Shown piece by piece: positions 50,001 through 62,357 of a stretch of DNA of 63,039 bases. The position numbers and the translations under genes are program-made. Location of the stretch: assembly GCA_033557835.1 (NCBI GenBank), contig JAWQRO010000068.1:1-63039 (forward strand). Reading direction: 5' to 3'. This DNA comes from Helochares maculicollis. Its lineage: Eukaryota > Arthropoda > Insecta > Coleoptera > Hydrophilidae. Below the pieces are notes generated by a model. The model ran no database searches and was not told the DNA's origin. It was given only the letters and a program-made list of their open reading frames with translations. Within the stretch, counting starts at the first letter, position 1, and the number at the start of each line of letters is the position of its first letter.

Positions 50001-51481
50001 TAATATTGTTCTTAATTGCGTATTTTTCACGAAAAAAACCACATTTTAAACTTGTGCACCTGGTACATTATTAAAATAGTGATCAAACTTTTTGTTTCAT
50101 TTAATTATTTAAGCATTGAGAAAATTAAGCATACATCCAATTGTTTTAAAACACTAGAGTTATGGAACCTGTTTCATATATCTATGTATGTATGTATTCT
50201 TATTTGTTTTCTAGAGAACACGTATTATTTCTAGTTGTCCTATATCTAAGACAACAGTAAATCTATAGCTTTTTAATAAGTATTTTAATTTACATGTTAA
50301 AAAGATAGATTTCACTAAAAAAGTTCAATGCTAATAAATCTAATGTGAAACAACGTGAATTTTCATAAATGTGAAATAGATAACTCAATGAAAACATTAG
50401 CTATTTTCTATAAATAAAGTTAATGTGACCACAAAAAATGCAATTTTAAAACAGGTTCATAGTCATAAACTAATGCTGAGATGAATCATTGTGTAAAGCT
50501 AATAAAGATAAAGATTAATTATCTGCAGCTTATATTTATTTAATATAACATGCAAATTTGTTAGATTAATTTATTTCAAAGTAGGTGTAGATAGTATTGT
50601 ATAAACAGTTATAATGATTTGGGAAAAATATAATCATCGAGATATTAAATGGTATTTAAAGAAACTGCTGGAGATATTATAATGATATTCTTTGTTCTAG
50701 AGTACTTAGCAATGGTACATAGTTCTATAAAAACAAAAACTGGAAAAACATACTGTTATATTGTGGGAATGTAATTAAAAGTCATTCAGATTTCATGTTT
50801 CGTTGAATGTGTGATTACATACAGAATTATTAAATATGTTTAAGACTTGGAACTTATATGGATGTACTTGTTGATGTGAAGCATTTTACATTCATGGCAA
50901 AATTTATGGCATTTATAATCGATAAAAACTTACCTTATCCACATGAGCTCTTGTTTTTGCAGAAGTTTCAACATATGTAACTCCCCATGCTTTTGCACGA
51001 TCACTGGCTTCTTGGAAAGTCACCTGCCTTTTATCCTCCAAATCGCATTTATTTCCAACTAATAAAAATGGAATGTTTTCATCGTTTTTAACACGAAGTA
51101 TTTGCTCCCTACAACATATCTGCGCTGTTTTTACTCTATTAAAAGTATATTTATGTAGCTACTGTACCTGAATTCTTGAGTTGCTTGAAAACTTTCGCTT
51201 TCAGTAATCGAAAATATACATAAAAACCCTTCTCCACTCCTAAAGTAATTGTCTCTAATTGCAGCATAGTCTTCTTGACCTGCGGTATCAAGAATGTCTA
51301 TTTGAACATCCTCTCCGTCTAAAAGAATCTTTTTTCTGTAAGAGTCGGCTTTTGTAGGTTCGTAGTCTTCAACAAATTCATCGTACATAAATTGGAGGGT
51401 TAACGCAGACTTTCCTACGCCTCCACTTCCTACCATAATAACTTTATGCAAAGCGGGTTGTGTCGTCGGTTTTTTGGCCAT
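46040..51481 (-). CDS. Rala: Ras-like GTPase RalA
   Basis: Small GTPase acting in exocyst-dependent secretion and growth signalling at the plasma membrane. Three coding exons on the minus strand: 51168-51481, 50934-51108 and 46040-46156, giving 201 residues, the same length as Ral proteins of other insects. Motifs: P-loop GSGGVGKS at 18-25, the Ral effector loop YEPTKADSYRKK, DTAGQEDYAA, NKCDLEDKRQ, ETSAK, and a polybasic tail GKDKCKKKKLKCVIL ending in a CAAX box (CVIL) for geranylgeranylation. A splice acceptor (TTTTTCCTGTTTTAG) ends about 11 bases upstream of the ATG and a donor AAGAAG/GTAACT lies near 51582, so a short 5'-untranslated intron is likely. The last intron (46157-50933) holds a decayed mariner and an AT repeat. 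It diverges from Mio across 1.16 kb. Assignment is secure. Confidence 0.96.
47051..47085. repeat. AT dinucleotide microsatellite
   Basis: About 35 bases of nearly pure TA repeats with one phase shift, inside the last intron of RalA. Open frames that run through it (46909-47130) are accidental. Confidence 0.85.
48795..50063 (+). mobile_element. Full-length but decayed mariner in RalA intron
   Basis: About 1.27 kb between inverted repeats starting CCAGGTGTGCAAGTTTAAAA (left) and, in reverse complement, CCAGGTGCACAAGTTTAAAA (right), flanked by TA. The plus strand translates across several frames to a mariner transposase: FKLNKKHLQHVMIFLFNQKE, TCERWFQRFKSGDFNI, DKERENQPRKF, MMAEQLNITWQAISDRLRDM, KVGKWVPHKLNERQIERR, then catalytic pieces around LQHDNAP and PHPPYSADLAPSDYHLF. 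Many stops and frame shifts make it inactive. It is a different lineage from the copy in PNPO, judging from the terminal repeats. It lies antisense to RalA. Confidence 0.9.
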
Positions 51482-52645
51482 TTTAAGAGTTTCTAAAACA
51501 GGAAAAATAAGAAATAGAGGCGTTGCCTTAATGAAACTAATAACAAATAGGTGAATGACCCCAATATTACTCAAAGTTACCTTCTTAAAATTGACTGGAC
51601 CGTGAAAACTGCTCTCCCTATATGGAATCCAAAGAAGAAAATGGTTGCGGCAAAAGTATTTTTATCATCCGAAAGTATTATTTAGGAGATAACGATGTTT
51701 TTCCCTGCGAACAATTCACAAATTAGTCATGCCCCCACTAAGAAAACACTTTAATTTGCATTACACACGAAACACGCACGGAATATGTTTGGTCTTTTTC
51801 TCGTTAATTATAGACGGATTTATTTGTCTCTGTTTTTAGGAGATTTCATGACAAAACTACCATGACATCACCCAATGTAGATGTCACTACTGTAATGGCA
51901 TATTTGTGGAGGGCGCATTACATGCATGTTGTAAACTAGCATTTTTCTGTGAAAATTTCATTGAAGATCGATTTTCATGCGGTAAAGGGCAGCTCGCAAA
52001 TAACACGCATAAATGTCAAAGACAAAACTCGTGCTATTTTTATCTGTGGTCCATACAACTCACCTTAAATTCGATTTTTTAAGAAGTATGTTTTCTGTAT
52101 GTTTGGTTGCCTATACGTTAGTTTTCTGCATACGTTACAGAATAGCCTATTCGTTTAAACTACGCAGATATTTAAAATAGGACTGCAGGATAGCGCTCAG
52201 GACCCTTAAGAAAGATTGATGACATTTAGTATATGACGATTATAGCAAAATAATATGTTTGCATTACCCTATAGGTTACGCCTGATTAGCGAAAATACCT
52301 AGCCACTGAGCGAGATACATTTGATGTGATTTAATTTTAGGGTAGAATTAGAGAATAGATGGATTTGTAAAGCATTAACATCTTATTTCTATTTAATTTT
52401 CTTGAAGTGCATTCGGTTTTTCCGTATTATGATATAAACTCGCCTAAATAATTTTTAATCGTATATTCTGTATGGCGAGCATATTTAAATTTTAGCAAGG
52501 AATTTACATTCTCCATGATCAGTAATTGCAGACATTGCGAAACGCTCAGTCGGTAAAAATATAACCTCAACAAGACTGGGATGTCAACCTGTTTAAAAAG
52601 TTTTATATAATTTTCCAGTCAACAACCAAATGGTATATCGACACC
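51482..52645. promoter_or_regulatory. Divergent intergenic region RalA/Mio
   Basis: 1164 bases between two start codons pointing away from each other. The part next to RalA contains its presumed untranslated exon and short intron (about 51493-51582). No other gene is visible; promoters of both genes must lie here. Confidence 0.45.
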
Positions 52646-55600
52646 ATGTCGACTAGATTAGATATCCTCTGGACGCCTATTAAAAACAGGTTCATTACTT
52701 GGGGTGCGGATATAAGTTTGTACGAAGTAGAATCCCTCAAAGATAACCCTGCTTCACGTAAGTTGAACACATGTGTTTTGTAAAATTTGTTTAATACATA
52801 GCTATATTTATATACTTTTATTACAGCCATCAAGTTATCTAATACTTCTGGTGCACATTTATTAGCTACCAATACAAACCATCACTACGTCAAGTGCATT
52901 GACGTTTTTCCAAAATCGGAGAACGATATACTGTTGGCCCTTGGTTTAGCAAATGGTCGAGTTGTTTTATCTACGTTTGGGCCATCTTATTATGATGTGC
53001 AAGGATTAGCAGGAAAAGAGCTCAGTAAGGCACATTTATGTTAAAAAATTTAATAGGCTAATATACTTAAAAAATCAATTTTTTCCTAAATCTCCCACCA
53101 AAGCTTATATATATATTTTCAATTATTTTAAATAACAAACCTGTTTTATATATCAATTGTCTGATATATTCTAAGGGTATAAACTATGAACTTTGTATTA
53201 GAATCGAAGATAATTCAAAGTTAATATTGTATTTGATATACAAATATATAACTACTTACTAGTAATGTAAATAAAGTGAATAAATGGTTTGATATTGTCT
53301 CTTGACATAGAATGTTTGGTTGCTTCACTCTTACTTTTTAACTATGTTACAGTTTAATTGTAACATATTAGGGCAACATTTTAATGACAATGTACTGCTA
53401 GAAAGTTGATGTATTTCTTTATATACTTTTACTTATCTACTTTTAAAATAACTACAACCTATATATTTCCCTAATCGTGTCTCTTTAGATATTCATCTCT
53501 TGAATTTTTACCAAATGATTTGATTGATTGTTTTTGTGGAAGGAGACCAATCTTTAAAATAAACAAACCGAATTGAAATTTCTTCCAAATTTTCAAGTAA
53601 CTGAAAAATACTGCATATAAAATTTCAAGAACTCAGAAAAAGATTTCAGCTTGGGCTACCAACAATTGAATAATAAGCATGGGAACGCATATGTATTGAT
53701 ATTATAATTTATTAATCAATTATGCAATTCTCATCATTTCAAACTGTCTCCCAATATTTTACAATCTTTTGCAATCTTTTTTCAAGCTAAAATGATACTA
53801 TGTCATTTTTCTTAGTTTTTTTTTGTAAGATGGAATATTTCGAGAACCACTTTTGTCTATTTTTACAGTTTATTATGGATATGTTCTATAGTCCTCAATT
53901 CAGCATAATTTTGTGTCGTCTTATCACACAATGTAACTGAAACCAAATCCATGGTTTGTGTTTGCAAACAGTGTAAAATAAATAACACATAAAGCTGTCT
54001 AGGTTGGTAAATTAAAGAAGTGGAGATTATTTTTTTTATATTGTAGTGAAAACAATTTAGGTGGCTAAAATGAAGTAATCTAATGGGACTACAAATAATT
54101 TGCTTACAAGTATCGATTGCATATACATAAACGTAGGGACATAATTATACCTAAATTTTAAAATCTTAGTAAATAAAATATCGAAAATGACAAAAATAAC
54201 TTACACTTTGCAAGCTTAAAAAAAAAATATAAATCTATAAAATTTTAGTTCCCCGCCATCCTCGTCCATGTAACGTTGTAGCATGGAATCCGCTGGAACC
54301 AAACAAATTAGTCTGCGGCTTGGAAAAATATCGATCAGATCATTCTGTTTTGTTGTGGGACATAAACAAATGCGTTGGTGAAAACGGCAGATTGAACAAC
54401 TCAATGCCTTTGAACATGACGGATTCTTGCAGACCCGTAGCAGAGTATGGTTTATCAGAAGCGACACATAGTTTAGCCTGGTTTAATGGAAATAGCAAAG
54501 TCTTAGCGGCTGGGATGAATTTAAAAAGCATTAAAATCATAGATTTCCGAGACACAGCCAAAGTGGTCAATTCAACACTAACCAAAGCTGTTCACGGAAT
54601 TTGTATGAACCCACATAATGACAGTTATATTGCATCGTTTGTTGATCACCAAATAAACGTGTGGGATACTAGGAATTTTGAGAAAGCTCTTCTAAGCTTA
54701 GTCGTGCTGAAACCAGTTGTGAAGTTGTCCTGGTGCCCAACAAAGTGAGTGAATTTTGTCTTGTTTGCATGCTTCAGAAATTACATAAATTTTGCAATGC
54801 TTTTTAATTGGATGTTAGCGTTAATACTAATATTTAGGGAACTACTCATTTTGATTTCTAATATTCAAACTTTCACTATTATTGTATTTAAATGTAGTAT
54901 GCAATCTTTAGGTATAAATTATTATATACATTATATATTGTTAGCATAATCAATGCAGTAAATTGCATCTAACCAACAAAAAAAACAATGTGTAAATAAA
55001 ATCTCATGGACTGTAGATCTCTGTTCATGTTTGTCAACTTTTAAATCAAATGATTGCCAAGATTTGTTTTAATAGTGGCAAGAATGTGCACTGATTATGA
55101 TTTTCTTTGTAGACACAATTTATTAGGATCACTTTTACGGGAAAGTACACATATAAATCTATGTGACATAGAACACAGCAGCCTCTCGAACGAAGAAATA
55201 GAACCGTCTGTAATTGAACGGCTTGTTTCAACGGGATCTGCACACCATTTGACCTCTTTTGCGTGGCATGCAAATGACGAAAATAGATTTTTAGCAATTG
55301 CAGTAACCGGTGCTATCACAGACTATACAGTCTTTGATAGAATCACGCTAAATTGGGCTTCAAACTCCAATATAACATGGACATATGGTAGGAAGACAAT
55401 CAAATACATGGATGAAAGCAGTAACATACATGGAGTGTTGCAAGATGTCTCAGAAAGAATCAAACAGCGTGCCTGCACGTCTTATGGTTTAAGAGATGAA
55501 TTAGCTGAGAATGGCCATTTAGTTGAAGACGAAATGCTTTCTAATGTTTGGCTTTGGCTAGATTTGAGCTCGAAATTAGTTGAAGAGGGGAGTTTAAGAG

Positions 55601-57023
55601 GCTGTGGAACGAAACATCCAGGAATAAAATCATTTTTAAAGTTTGATACACAATCAATAAAATCTGAAGTGATGTCAGTGCCATGGAGTGAGTTAGGATG
55701 TTTAAATTGTCATGGGTCGGTAAAATACTATAAGCAGGAGGACCGTGAAAAGGCTATTCATTTATGTGGGTGGAACTTTGATACTAAAGACGAACATTCG
55801 ATGTACAAGTGTTTTGAAAAATTCGAGAGGGAGCAGTGTTATACCAGGGCTGCAGCAATTGCTGTTTTTAGTTTAAATATGCGTGTGGCTATAGGTGTTT
55901 TGCAGAAAAGTTCCGATAATAATTTAAGAACATTTGGGATGGCTTTAGCAGGGTTTACTGATGATAAAACGAGTGTTTGGAGACAAAACAGCCTAGCTTA
56001 TAAATCCAGAATTACGGATCCATATTTACGAGCCATCTTTGACTTTCTATTTGTAGAAAATCACAATTACGAATGTATTGTGAATGACATGAACCTTTGT
56101 ATAGAAGATCGTATAGCATTCGCCTGTTTATATCTATCCGATAGTAAATTATTTGATTATTTGAAGAATATATACAATAAATTTATGGAAGATGGAAATT
56201 TGGAGGGAATGCTCCTGACTGGGAATAGTGAAGATGGTATAAAATTGCTCCAAAGGTATATGGATATGACGGGGGATATACAGTCTACTACGCTTATTGC
56301 AGTTAGAGCCTTTGAATTGACACCAATTGTTCAAGAATGGGTGACATGGTATGTCATTAAAATAAAATAACTTTTTCCAGCCATATGTAATTTGGGATAA
56401 GTTAGTACATATTTTATTTTAGCTATCGTCATTTGTTAGACGCTTGGAAATTTTGGCATCAGCGGGCCAGATTTGATATCATGTTGAGTAAAGTACAACA
56501 AATGGAAAAGGCTCCACAACAAGTTTATATATCCTGCAATTTTTGCGGAAAAAGTATTTCGGCCTACATGCAAGGTTTAAATAGGTCAAGGGCCCAATTT
56601 GGAAGAATTGGAAGTGGTATGAATAAACATAAAGTAAGTTCTTGTTCTAAACAAAATTTGAGTCGTGTGATAGACTGTTTTTTTCTACAGCTTTCATCTT
56701 GTCCATACTGCCGGAAACCCCTGCCTAGATGCGCAATTTGTCTCATGCATATGGGGACAATGGCTGGGGATCATTTAGAAAAAGAAATTAAAGTAGCAGA
56801 ATTTGGACATTGGTTCACATGGTGTCAAACATGCCGACATGGAGGACATTCATCGCACATGACTCATTGGTTTGAGTAAGTATATTCAATTATTTAGATA
56901 TTTTGTTGTTGAATGAGTACTATTAACACTTTTACAAATTTCAGGCAACACTCTGAGTGTCCAGTTACAACTTGTTCGTGCAAGTGCTTCTCTGTCGATT
57001 CCATAAACCGACTGAATTCTTAA
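52646..57023 (+). CDS. MIOS: GATOR2 complex protein Mio (MIOS)
   Basis: WD40 subunit of GATOR2, which relieves GATOR1 and so promotes amino-acid activation of TORC1 at the lysosome. Seven exons: 52646-52757, 52827-53024, 54249-54744, 55113-56348, 56423-56633, 56691-56875 and 56945-57023; they join in frame to 838 residues, close to the vertebrate protein. The N-terminus reads RLDILWTPIKNRFITW; the propeller contains CIDVFPKSENDILLALGLAN and GKELIPRHPRPCNVVAWNPL. The middle is helical. The C-terminus has the zinc-binding module CNFCGKSISA, CPYCRKPLPRCAIC, HWFTWCQTCRHGGH and CPVTTCSCKC. The ATG at 52646 is preferred over the out-of-frame ATG 16 bases upstream. Assignment is secure. Confidence 0.95.
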
Positions 57024-58106
57024 TTGTGATAAAATAAACTTTAGTATGTACATATAGGCATTTTAATTCTATTAAGAAAGTACTTTCTCTGTAGAAATTG
57101 TAATGTTTACCAACACGTAGTTCATATATTTTTTATAATAATCGGAATAAATAACCATTCACAATATATTATTGTTTTTGCAAATCTTTCTGAAAATGGC
57201 AGAAATGTAAATTGTGGTCAAAGTTGCCCACTGCCCCCTTTTTCAAGAGTTGGGTCAAAGTTCCGTCAGGGGGGCTTTTTTTGCTCTTCATTTGAATCAA
57301 GTTTGACATTAACTTGTAGTATTCTATATGTGGGATGTCTTCGAAGTTTTTAATTCCTGTTGTCTTGAACCAAGTTTTTCTGCATGGAATCGGGATTGAT
57401 TTTCAAGGCATAACATTTTTATTAAAGGATCCTCCACTTTTATTATGGTTTTTGTGTTGCGATACTCTTTGCCATTTGGATTTTTCAGCACTAATGTTGA
57501 TCTGTTTAAGTTGGATTTAGGCATATCAGTTCCAGATTTATCTCTCTCAATCTTTCTACTTTAATATCATTACATGTCTTATGGTTTTCTCTTACTCATT
57601 TTCTTACTGATTCACCATGATATGTCTCAGCCATTAGTTGATTTATCAGAATAACAATTTTGTTTTTTATTTCCTTTATTAGTAGTTTTTAAAATCGCCT
57701 GTAGAAGTTTCTCTACTAGGTTATGGATTTTGTTGATGTTTGCTAATTTCTTGTTCGGATATCCCATAGGGAGAGTTTCCTCCAGCATTCTTCCATAATC
57801 GATTTAAATGTCTCTTAGTTTATGACTAGATGATTTATTTCTTGAGATCTCTTGTATGATCTGCTGAGCTGGTGTTCAATTTAGTTTTGTATTATATATT
57901 CTACTTGATCTGATAACATTTCTAAAGTGTCGGTTTGGCTTTAATGCTTCCTTAATGAAAATCTATTCTTCCATGTTTCATCTTGATTTCTTCTGTAGTG
58001 CATTCAATTACTATAGACTAGATCAATGGAGTTTTCTCCTTTTCTTATTTACTTCTGACAGTTCCAATATATTCCTGTTCATCGTTTTAAGTCCTTCATG
58101 TTTATA
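57024..58106. other. Intergenic DNA, possibly old retroelement debris
   Basis: AATAAA near 57031 fits the 3' end of Mio. The rest reads on the minus strand as broken protein-like text (for example KTMNRNILELSEVNKK near 58050), faintly like a LINE endonuclease start, but stops are frequent and I cannot support a firm call. The two overlapping open frames at about 57324-57524 are unrecognised. Confidence 0.35.
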
Positions 58107-59332
58107 CTAAGTTGTCCAATAAGTTTTGCGTTTTATGGTTTGAAATATACTTCATTATTCAATATAGTCTCGCTGAACATCAATACACTTGTTCCAATGA
58201 GATTTCAATCTATGAATTCCATCCCCAGAGTGAGAATCTGGAAGGGCTGTGAAATATACTTGTGAATCTGTTATGACCTCATCATTTGATGAAAAGCGCT
58301 TTTCATACATAAACTTTTGTAGATCTGGAAACAGATGGAAGTTTCTGAGGGCCAAATCTTCTGGATGCTTTAAGAATTCAAACGTTTGCTTCATGGATTT
58401 TAGCCATTGTTAAAATGTTCTTGTGATTCGGTGCATTGTCCTAATGAAAAAGGATTTTTTTCTGAAAACCAAATTTTTTTTCAAAAATTTTTCCTTCAGC
58501 TTACAATGTTATAAAATTATGTAGAGATTATTGTGTCACCAGTTTGCAAGTAATCCACCAACAAAATTCTTTTGGCATCAATAAAAACTGATGCATACAT
58601 TTTCTTGGCTGATTTCTGGACACGAACTCATTTCAGAACCGAATAACCTTGATAACACCACTCTATAGCCGTTTATTTTGATTCAGGATCATGGTGACGG
58701 ACTCAACTCTTATCTATTGTGACGAGTCAACGCAAAAAATTCACTTTATTCTTTTGCTAAGAAAATTGTATTCGAATGTGTTTTTGTTTCATTGTTAGCG
58801 AATGCGGCAGCCATTGTGCACACAGCTTTCTAAAACCTAATATTTCAGATAAAATATTGCTTACATTGCCCAATGAAATGCCCAGGGCCTCTACTAAGTC
58901 TGCTTCATTCATTCGACGATGTTCCAACATGATATCCTGTATTTTTTCTACGACTTCTGGCGTTGTTGCTGTTTTTGGATGTCCTTGATCTGGATCATCT
59001 TCAAGGCTTGTACGACTACGTTTAAATTCAGCAACCCATCTTTCTACTGTACTAATTGAAGGCGAAGAGTTCATACACACTTTCAACATTCGTTTATAAA
59101 TTTTCTTTGATTTTAAACCTTCCAAACATAAATATTCAATCATTGCATGATACTTGTTTTCCCCATTGTAAAAAATACTGTGAGGCGTCGATACTAAATC
59201 GTTTGTAAACAAAAAATGAATTGACAGGTTGAAATGAAACATACGTTCATATGCAGTGTATCATAATAAAAAAAATGTAGGCTAGTAGGAACTCTTTTTC
59301 TTATCGATCCAAAAACTTATTAAGGAATCTAG
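58107..59332 (-). mobile_element. Decayed mariner element
   Basis: The left end starts CTAAGTTGTCCAATAAGTTT and the right end, in reverse complement, CTAGATTCCTTAATAAGTTT, flanked by TA; about 1.23 kb. On the minus strand the N-terminal third is open (58757-59242): YLCLEGLKSKKIYKRMLKV, STVERWVAEFKRSRTSLEDD, GHPKTATTPEVVEKIQDIML, MNEADLVEALGISLGNVSNI, the paired helix-turn-helix region. The middle catalytic part is broken. The C-terminal tail (58155-58394) returns as NFHLFPDLQKF, KRFSSNDEVI, YFTALPDSHSGDGI and LKSHWNKCIDVQRDYIE. Diverged ends and frame breaks mark it as old and inactive. Confidence 0.88.
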
Positions 59333-61413
59333 TATATGCCCCTTTTTAAAATTTGTGAAGTTGACTTTATCGAAAAATGTGATGTTGAGCTACTTAAAGA
59401 ATTTTTTGTTGACATAGCCTTGAGGGACGATTGGCATTAAAAAAATTTTGCTTTGCAGAGGTATTACTGTTTTTTTTCAGCTTAAAAACATTCCCCAAGC
59501 TTTTCCTATGAAAGTTACCAATTAGAAGTTGAAATTTTAGGGCCTTTTTAAATACAAGAATTCTCCCTTTCTAGACACAACCTTCAAAAAAGTCAACTTT
59601 ACCTTTTTCACATTAAATCTAGAAGAAATAATCAGTAACTTCAAAATATATAGAATATAAATATGACAAAATGGGATAAGAGGGGATATGAAATTCAAGT
59701 TGTACTGTTTTCTCTTAAAATGCTTGAAGGTTAAATAATGAACGGCTTTCAAATGTTGGAATATTCATGAAGATATACGGGAGCACACTTCTGCAGCATG
59801 TGACACTCATAGAATACATCTATTATATTTCTCATAGTGATAAATAATATCTTTAGAAAAACTTATTCCAACACAATCACCCTTGTGAAAGAATATGTCT
59901 ACCAATCATAACCCAACGTATCCATAAATAAAACACTTCTTCATTTATATCATTTATTATACAATTCATGCACATAATAAATACTGTAGTACAAAAAAAA
60001 GGTTACAAAAAAGTAAAACACTTACAATATATTAGGCATGTTTTAATGACATGTATGTTGGCAATTGGAAAAACATGAAAAATTATGAAATAAATTTGTG
60101 TAATGTTTTTGTATATAAAAAATGAGTACTCATCAATATTAAGCCATAATTTTGCAATATAAAAAAGGGGTCTTTAAAAAGTCCACTTTTTTGTATTTAA
60201 AAAATAACTTTAGTGGCATCAAATAAATTTGTTCATAGTAATTTAGAGTGTTGTGCACATAGTGATAAGCACCTTTATGGATGTCATCGTTTTATTTTTA
60301 TCTCTTCATTGTTGTGAAACTTCAAATTTTTCTACATTATTTAATATAGTCTGAACTTTTAACATAGTTAATATTTTCCAATATCTTCAACATTTCTGTT
60401 ACGTCCTAATCTTTCTGGGTTTCTTTTTTTTTGTGGTTTTCTCTTTGAAAATAATATCCTGGACGTACATATATGAATACTTTTCAATGAAAAGATATGT
60501 TATTATTGAAAAACATAATTGCATATGTTGTTTACATTAACGTCATGGAATTATACTGCTACTAAAAATTGTAACATTGAACACAAAACTCATACAAAAA
60601 CTAAAAAGCAATAAGTCTAAGACATGTAGTCAACAAATTGTATTATCCAGTTGTTCAAGATTTAAGAAAAATATTTTGGTGCACAATTTAAAAAGTGATG
60701 TAAAAAGCACCAAAAGATTTTTCAAATTGTGACTAGCACAACTTATAATTAAAATAAAGTATCTTTTATATGTTGTAGTTAAAAATGAGAAAGATAATAA
60801 TCACAGATAATGACACAATTCACAATGTTCTTAAACCATAATTTAACAACTATATAATCGTAGGCAATCTATTTTAGGCTCCATTTCTGTATCGACAGCA
60901 TTACCCTAAACTTTATAACATTAACAGTTCTTATTTGATTTTAACAAAGCAACATTTGCATTTTCTTACAGCCTAAAACATTAAATGAAATCTAAACTAA
61001 ATGAGCAAATTTGGTCCTTTTAAACATTTACTTCGACCTCTAAGATGTTTTCTTTGGTATTATTTTTGGCGTTTTGTTGAAAAAACAAATCAAAATGAAA
61101 CCTTTACGTCGTTTTGCAACAAATAACATTTAAGTTTTAGAGGATCCTCTTACATTACATAATCATATTTTGTTTAACAACAATTATTTTTTTTAGGAAT
61201 ATATACGTTCATATACGTTAAAGCTTTGAAGCGTTTTTAAAAAATAACTGTAACTTAAAAGTTTACAATACTTATTGTCAACAATAGTTATAAACATTAA
61301 TTATTTTTTTGCAAATAGTTGTAGACATTGAGAGTGCATAACGTTTGTTTGTTTGCAGAGTTGCGTTTTACGGGGAAATAATTGGTGTGTGTTTAAAATT
61401 GAAATCAAGGGGC
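59333..61413 (-). other. Presumed long 3' untranslated region of the M-Ras-like gene
   Basis: Two kilobases of AT-rich sequence after the M-Ras-like stop codon. Several minus-strand AATAAA signals occur, the last cluster near 59950 (TTTATT in plus-strand reading). No open frame or repeat is recognisable. How far the transcript extends is inference. Confidence 0.35.
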
Positions 61414-61669
61414 TTAAAGAAGAATGCATTTTACAAACTGTTTGAATTTCCTCTTTTTCTTTTTCTCAGCATCTCCTTGTGGTTGGTTTCGTATGATGCG
61501 GACAACTTCGTGAAATGTTGCGTCTATGTTTAAAGGTGGATCTTTTGCGCTCGTTTCTATGTAAGGTATACCCAGTTTGTGAGCAAGTTCTCGGCCTTGT
61601 TCCTCTGTGACTTTTCGTAAATGAACTAAATCAACTTTGTTTGCAACTAAAAGCATTGGATAAACATCT
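61414..61669 (-). CDS. Mras: M-Ras-like small GTPase, last coding exon (partial gene)
   Basis: The last 85 codons plus one split base of a Ras-family GTPase, acceptor at 61670-61672 (TTTTATTGCAG). The text reads DVYPMLLVANKVDLVHLRKV, ELAHKLGIPYIETSAKDPPL, NIDATFHEVVRIIRNQP, then a polybasic tail EKKKKRKFKQFVKCILL with CAAX box CILL. NKVD and ETSAKDPPLN(V/I)D with LMHLRK/LVHLRK are M-Ras hallmarks and separate it from Ras, R-Ras and Rap. M-Ras works with Shoc2 in Raf activation in vertebrates. The final leucine of the CAAX box predicts geranylgeranylation. The exons for the P-loop and switch regions are not visible in the remaining 1.3 kb and must lie beyond the right edge. Confidence 0.85.
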
Positions 61670-62357
61670 CTGCAATAAAAGTGAGTATTGATTTAAAATC
61701 CAATATTGGAATTTGATTATTTAGCATAATTTTGTTTTTCAAATTATGAAATCTTATTAGTAATCGTTTGTTGTGTAAAAAATTAATATTTAGTCTTGTG
61801 ACAGAAATACTGATGTATATGATAAGTATTTAAAAAGTTATTTGATCAAGAGCTTATCCCACCTCTTAAAGTAGGATAATAAGGACAATCACAGACTATG
61901 TTTTAATAGCTGCCTTAAATAAGTGATTCATAGGTAGTGTATATACAGCCTGTTTCAGAATTAAGTTACAAAACTTAAAGGGACTACAGATATAAGAAAT
62001 AAAAAGCGTAAGGGTTTTGTTTGCATTTTGGGGCATAGTTAGTAACTGAGATATTAATTACATGTAAATGTTAAGAGTCACTGGCTGAATTCCCTATGAC
62101 AACATTGGTCGAAGACAGATGAATTTTATCGCTATTTCAAAGAATTCCGTTATTGTCTACACTTAATGCAGCTGGACTCGAACAGACGAATTAACAATAA
62201 AAAACCTTATTGAAAAGTAATATAGGCAAGCGAAAAAAGTTAATAGTCTATTAAATTTCAACCGAAGAAGAAAGACATGTGTGCTCAATTTTCAACTAAT
62301 ATTTCCATTTTGATGTATTTTATTCATTATTTACGATTATGGAAATTTGCTAAACTA
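61670..62357. other. Intron of the M-Ras-like gene
   Basis: AT-rich intron sequence between the last M-Ras-like exon and the mariner at the right edge. Nothing is recognised with confidence. Confidence 0.4.

Noticed and set aside
51482..51574. N-terminal extension of RalA beyond the ATG at 51481
   Set aside because: It crosses a likely splice acceptor just before the ATG, and Ral proteins start at this methionine.
57324..57524. Overlapping 61- and 66-codon open frames on both strands after Mio
   Set aside because: No recognisable protein; the region looks like decayed repeat sequence.
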